From DATGMS01 sp040905145 (lineage in GTDB: Bacteria > Bacteroidota > Bacteroidia > Cytophagales > Cyclobacteriaceae), in the NCBI GenBank assembly GCA_040905145.1, contig JBBDSC010000077.1, positions 1-44,822 on the forward strand: a stretch of DNA of 44,822 bases, in the 5' to 3' direction. The position numbers were made by a program, and so were the translations under genes. Below are positions 42,797 to 44,822 of the stretch, piece after piece; positions within the stretch are counted from its first letter, which is position 1, and each line of letters opens with the position of its first letter. Under the pieces are notes generated by a model. The model made no database searches. It had not been told where the DNA came from and saw nothing but the letters and a program-made list of their open reading frames with translations.

Positions 42797-43801
42797 TTAC
42801 CACCAAATCTTAAATGGCTGATAAGTCTCCATGCCCAGTAAATGTTTGCTCAGCTTATAGCATTCCAGCTTGACCAGACTTTTATAGCTGATCTGCTTTT
42901 TTAAAATCCTATGCTTGATGGTCTCGTTCAGCCTTTCCTCAAAGGCCTTGATAAATGCCTTCTTGCCTGATTCTTTTAAAACTACTTTATTGACATGAAA
43001 ATCAAAATCCTTGGACTGCACTTCCTTTTTGTTAAGCACCCTAAATATGGTCCGGTCCACCAAAATAGGCTTGAATATTTCAGCTAGATCCAGTGCCAGA
43101 GAATAGCGTCTAAATCCCGGCTCATGGAGGAAACTGATGGTCGGGTTAAGCTGGGTATGGTAAAGCTGGCCCAGGCAAAGGGAATAACACATCATATTGC
43201 CAAAAGAAACCAAGGTGTTGATTTCATTTAAAGGCGGTTGCTTGCTCCGGCCTTCCATGGCATGGTCCCTGATAATATGCTCAAAGGCCTGATAATAGAG
43301 ATTCCTGATGTTTCCTTCAATGCCCATCAATGAAGGAATGTCCTTTGAAACCGCAATGCTATCCGCCAATACTGCGATTCTTTTGAGATAGATCTCCAGA
43401 TCCTTTCCCCGGTTCTGGTAATATTTTAAGTTCTTACAGATATTATAGGCCGCTCCTTCTATAAATTTCTGGGCGATAATGACCCGTTTGGTAGGGGAGA
43501 GGTAATGTTTCGTTTGGTTGATCTGCATCTTGCCCGCCAATAGGTATTCCTTGGGCTGAAAGCTTCCGGTGTAATGTTCGTAGTAATCAAAAAAGTGCAC
43601 ACTGATATGGTGTTTACCCAAAAAATTATACAGGGCACTGTTGGCATCCAGGGATCCAAAACAATACAGATCCGAAATACCTTCCACAGGAATATATTTG
43701 GGCGTGCCCTCCTTTCCGGATTCATCCACAGGAAGAAATTTTAAGGTATTGTCTTTGCGGCTAAGCCTTCCGGGGTTAAAAAGGTAGTAGGTTTTTTTCA
43801 T
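42797..43801 (-). CDS. cas1: CRISPR-associated endonuclease Cas1 (subtype I-B type)
   Basis: The 334-residue integrase inserts new spacers into CRISPR arrays. The N-terminal beta domain begins KKTYYLFNPGRLSRKDNTLKFLP, typical of Cas1b from subtype I-B loci. The catalytic residues are visible as Glu162 (GIEGNIRNLYY), His226 (ISFLHEPGFRRYSLALDLAE) and Glu241. The protein looks intact with no frameshift. It lies between the broken cas4 and cas2. No cas3, cas5, cas6, cas7 or cas8 is seen in the window. Confidence 0.96.
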   Translation of the reverse strand: MKKTYYLFNPGRLSRKDNTLKFLPVDESGKEGTPKYIPVEGISDLYCFGSLDANSALYNFLGKHHISVHFFDYYEHYTGSFQPKEYLLAGKMQINQTKHYLSPTKRVIIAQKFIEGAAYNICKNLKYYQNRGKDLEIYLKRIAVLADSIAVSKDIPSLMGIEGNIRNLYYQAFEHIIRDHAMEGRSKQPPLNEINTLVSFGNMMCYSLCLGQLYHTQLNPTISFLHEPGFRRYSLALDLAEIFKPILVDRTIFRVLNKKEVQSKDFDFHVNKVVLKESGKKAFIKAFEERLNETIKHRILKKQISYKSLVKLECYKLSKHLLGMETYQPFKIWW

Positions 43802-43940
43802 CAGTGATGGGTGGTAGAATTACCGATAATTCTTCTATAAATGCCAATGCCTTTGTTTATTCTCTAAAAATAGTGTTAAAATCTTCCATAACTATCCTTT
43901 TAACCACATTTTTGTCTTTAATCTTCCATCACCCCATCAC

Positions 43941-44449
43941 TCATTTCTCTTCCCCCGAATAGCAAAAATCATGGTAACTGCATTTTTTACAAATGCTCTT
44001 CTTGAGTAGCGGAGGACAGCTTTCGCTGTGGATGATCCCGGAAATCTTCTCTATCCATTCCAGAATTTTTTCCTGGTCCCCATCTTCCCATTCAACTATC
44101 TGCGTTTGCTTCATCTTTGGATATTCAATGATGGCAGAAGCATCGGGTATTTGGTTTTTTCCTAAGATATACAGATAGTATTTCACCTGGGCAATATGGG
44201 CTTTTCGACTTTATCGGATTTCTTTACCTCATGGATAACCTTGTTTTTGGCATCATAAAAATCAATTTTAATCCCCTCTATTTCCAGTTCCGTATATTTT
44301 CTCGTCCTGTCCAGGTAAGTGGTTTCCCCGATCAGCTTGCCTTCGGCCACTGTTTCCGAGGTATGTTCCATCTGTATACCATTGGCAAATAGCCAGAGCT
44401 TTCTATGACAGGTGTGGTAATAGGCGATATGGGTTCCGGTGATTCTCAT
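43941..44449 (-). pseudogene. cas4: cas4 split by a one-base frameshift
   Basis: Cas4 is a RecB-like nuclease with an iron-sulfur cluster that trims prespacers. The first part (44183-44449) encodes MRITGTHIAYYHTCHRKLWLF, VAEGKLIGETTY and IEGIKIDFYDAKNKVIHEVKKS, including the first cluster cysteine (Cys14) and nuclease motifs. It stops after KVEKPILPR. The second part (43941-44186, another frame) encodes KYYLYILGKN and the C-terminal SCPPLLKKSICKKCSYHDFC. Adding one A to the AAAA run at 44202-44205 restores KVEKAHIAQVKYYLYIL, the normal continuation. A real mutation or a homopolymer sequencing error are both possible. Confidence 0.85.
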
Positions 44450-44822
44450 ATTTCCAGGTGTTTCTTAATTTCCTTTGACAAGGAGGTGCCATGGTCCCTG
44501 ATAAATCCGTTCAGGGAGCCAAACCACTCCAATACCTCTTTTTTGTTGAGGAGGGAGGGTTTATCTGAGAGATAACTTTGATAAGAGCTGAAGGTCCATT
44601 GGGTAAAGTCCACAGCAAAACCATGATGGGTTGGATTCTGGTGGATGTAAATGATCAGTGCAGAAAAATAGCTGTCCGAAACCATTAAATTTCTGTTAAA
44701 ATTGGGGATGAATAGGCTGCCTTTTCTTTGATAGGCTTTATTGTAGGCCTGTGTGTAAGCATTAAACAAATAGGAGAATGGGAGGCTGATGGCTTTGGAA
44801 AACCCTCCAAGGGTTTCGAACC
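44446..44822 (-). CDS. REP-associated (RAYT, IS200-like) transposase, C-terminal part, runs off the window
   Basis: The frame is open from the window edge to TGA at 44446-44448. It encodes SLPFSYLFNAYTQAYNKAYQRKGSLF and the Y1-type motif YIHQNPTHHGFAVDFTQWTFSSYQSYL; the Tyr in YIHQNP is the expected catalytic residue. The HUH motif would be upstream, outside the window. A database start at TTG 44769 is possible but the family continues further N-terminal. The REP arm at 44801-44816 is read in frame as part of FETLGGFSKAI. Its stop overlaps the cas4 ATG by four bases. It may be a live or decaying transposase. Confidence 0.75.
   Translation of the reverse strand, partial: FETLGGFSKAISLPFSYLFNAYTQAYNKAYQRKGSLFIPNFNRNLMVSDSYFSALIIYIHQNPTHHGFAVDFTQWTFSSYQSYLSDKPSLLNKKEVLEWFGSLNGFIRDHGTSLSKEIKKHLEI
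44801..44822. repeat. Second copy of the REP palindrome arm
   Basis: AACCCTCCAAGGGTTT at 44801-44816 is identical to 42198-42213. It continues as CGAACC to the window edge, so the second arm, if present, is cut or diverged. It lies within the transposase frame. Confidence 0.7.

Noticed and set aside
43802..43940. A second CRISPR remnant or a small gene between cas1 and cas4
   Set aside because: The spacer shows only A+T-rich sequence with weak TGATGGG/CCCATCA words and no match to the repeat-like unit at 42240.
44183..44449. Programmed ribosomal frameshifting in cas4
   Set aside because: AAAAG is not a strong slippery heptamer, and no downstream stimulatory structure is evident; mutation or sequencing error is simpler.

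Overview
This window looks like a chromosomal segment of a marine or aquatic Bacteroidota, most likely the Cytophagales/Cyclobacteriaceae. The reasons are TAnnTTTG-type promoter boxes, little use of Shine-Dalgarno sequences, a gldE homologue next to mutY-ssb, the rpsU-xer-hpf block, the HU-TPR-rng block, and clusters of palindromic intergenic repeats. No rRNA or tRNA gene was found. The family assignment is inference; no database search was possible.

Layout. At 0-3 kb an unknown gene and an erythromycin-esterase-family gene diverge. At 3.1-6.8 kb a minus-strand run holds cysS, an M28 lipoprotein peptidase and galK. At 7.6-12.7 kb lies the rimP-nusA-infB operon, preceded by a leader hairpin that looks like an attenuator. 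At 12.7-16.2 kb are a small membrane protein, a flippase-like protein overlapping a family 2 glycosyltransferase, and a Gfo/Idh/MocA oxidoreductase. At 16.4-17.9 kb the minus-strand rpsU-xer-hpf block has a textbook promoter, a strong Shine-Dalgarno on rpsU, and a terminator-like hairpin that contains the xer start codon. At 18.1-21.4 kb is a two-gene unit: an ATP-grasp ligase and a 663-residue protein with a papain-like Gln/Cys/His/Asn set. At 21.7-25.5 kb are galE, a GNAT-like protein and rimO. At 25.9-27.9 kb is an arsenosugar cluster (AhpD-like protein, arsS, glycosyltransferase) without a visible arsM. At 28.3-34.2 kb is gltBD. At 34.6-37.6 kb are gldE, ssb and mutY. At 37.7-40.6 kb are HU, a TPR protein, a 30-residue mS38-like protein and rng.

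The last 4 kb is accessory. It holds an A+T-rich gene for a four-helix membrane protein with an OmpA/MotB-like C-terminus, and then a CRISPR adaptation module (cas4-cas1-cas2, minus strand) with no effector genes in view. cas4 is broken by a one-base frameshift in an A run. One CRISPR-repeat-like unit remains, and a REP palindrome lies 9 bp from it where the first spacer should be. The same palindrome arm recurs inside the reading frame of a RAYT/REP-type transposase at the right edge; that frame overlaps cas4 by four bases. This suggests REP/RAYT activity has remodelled or eroded the CRISPR locus.

Most promising for new biology are the ATP-grasp plus papain-like pair and the REP/RAYT-CRISPR junction. 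The membrane protein beside the cas genes is a further candidate. Everything else is mainly core metabolism and translation, with some notable cis-regulatory structures.
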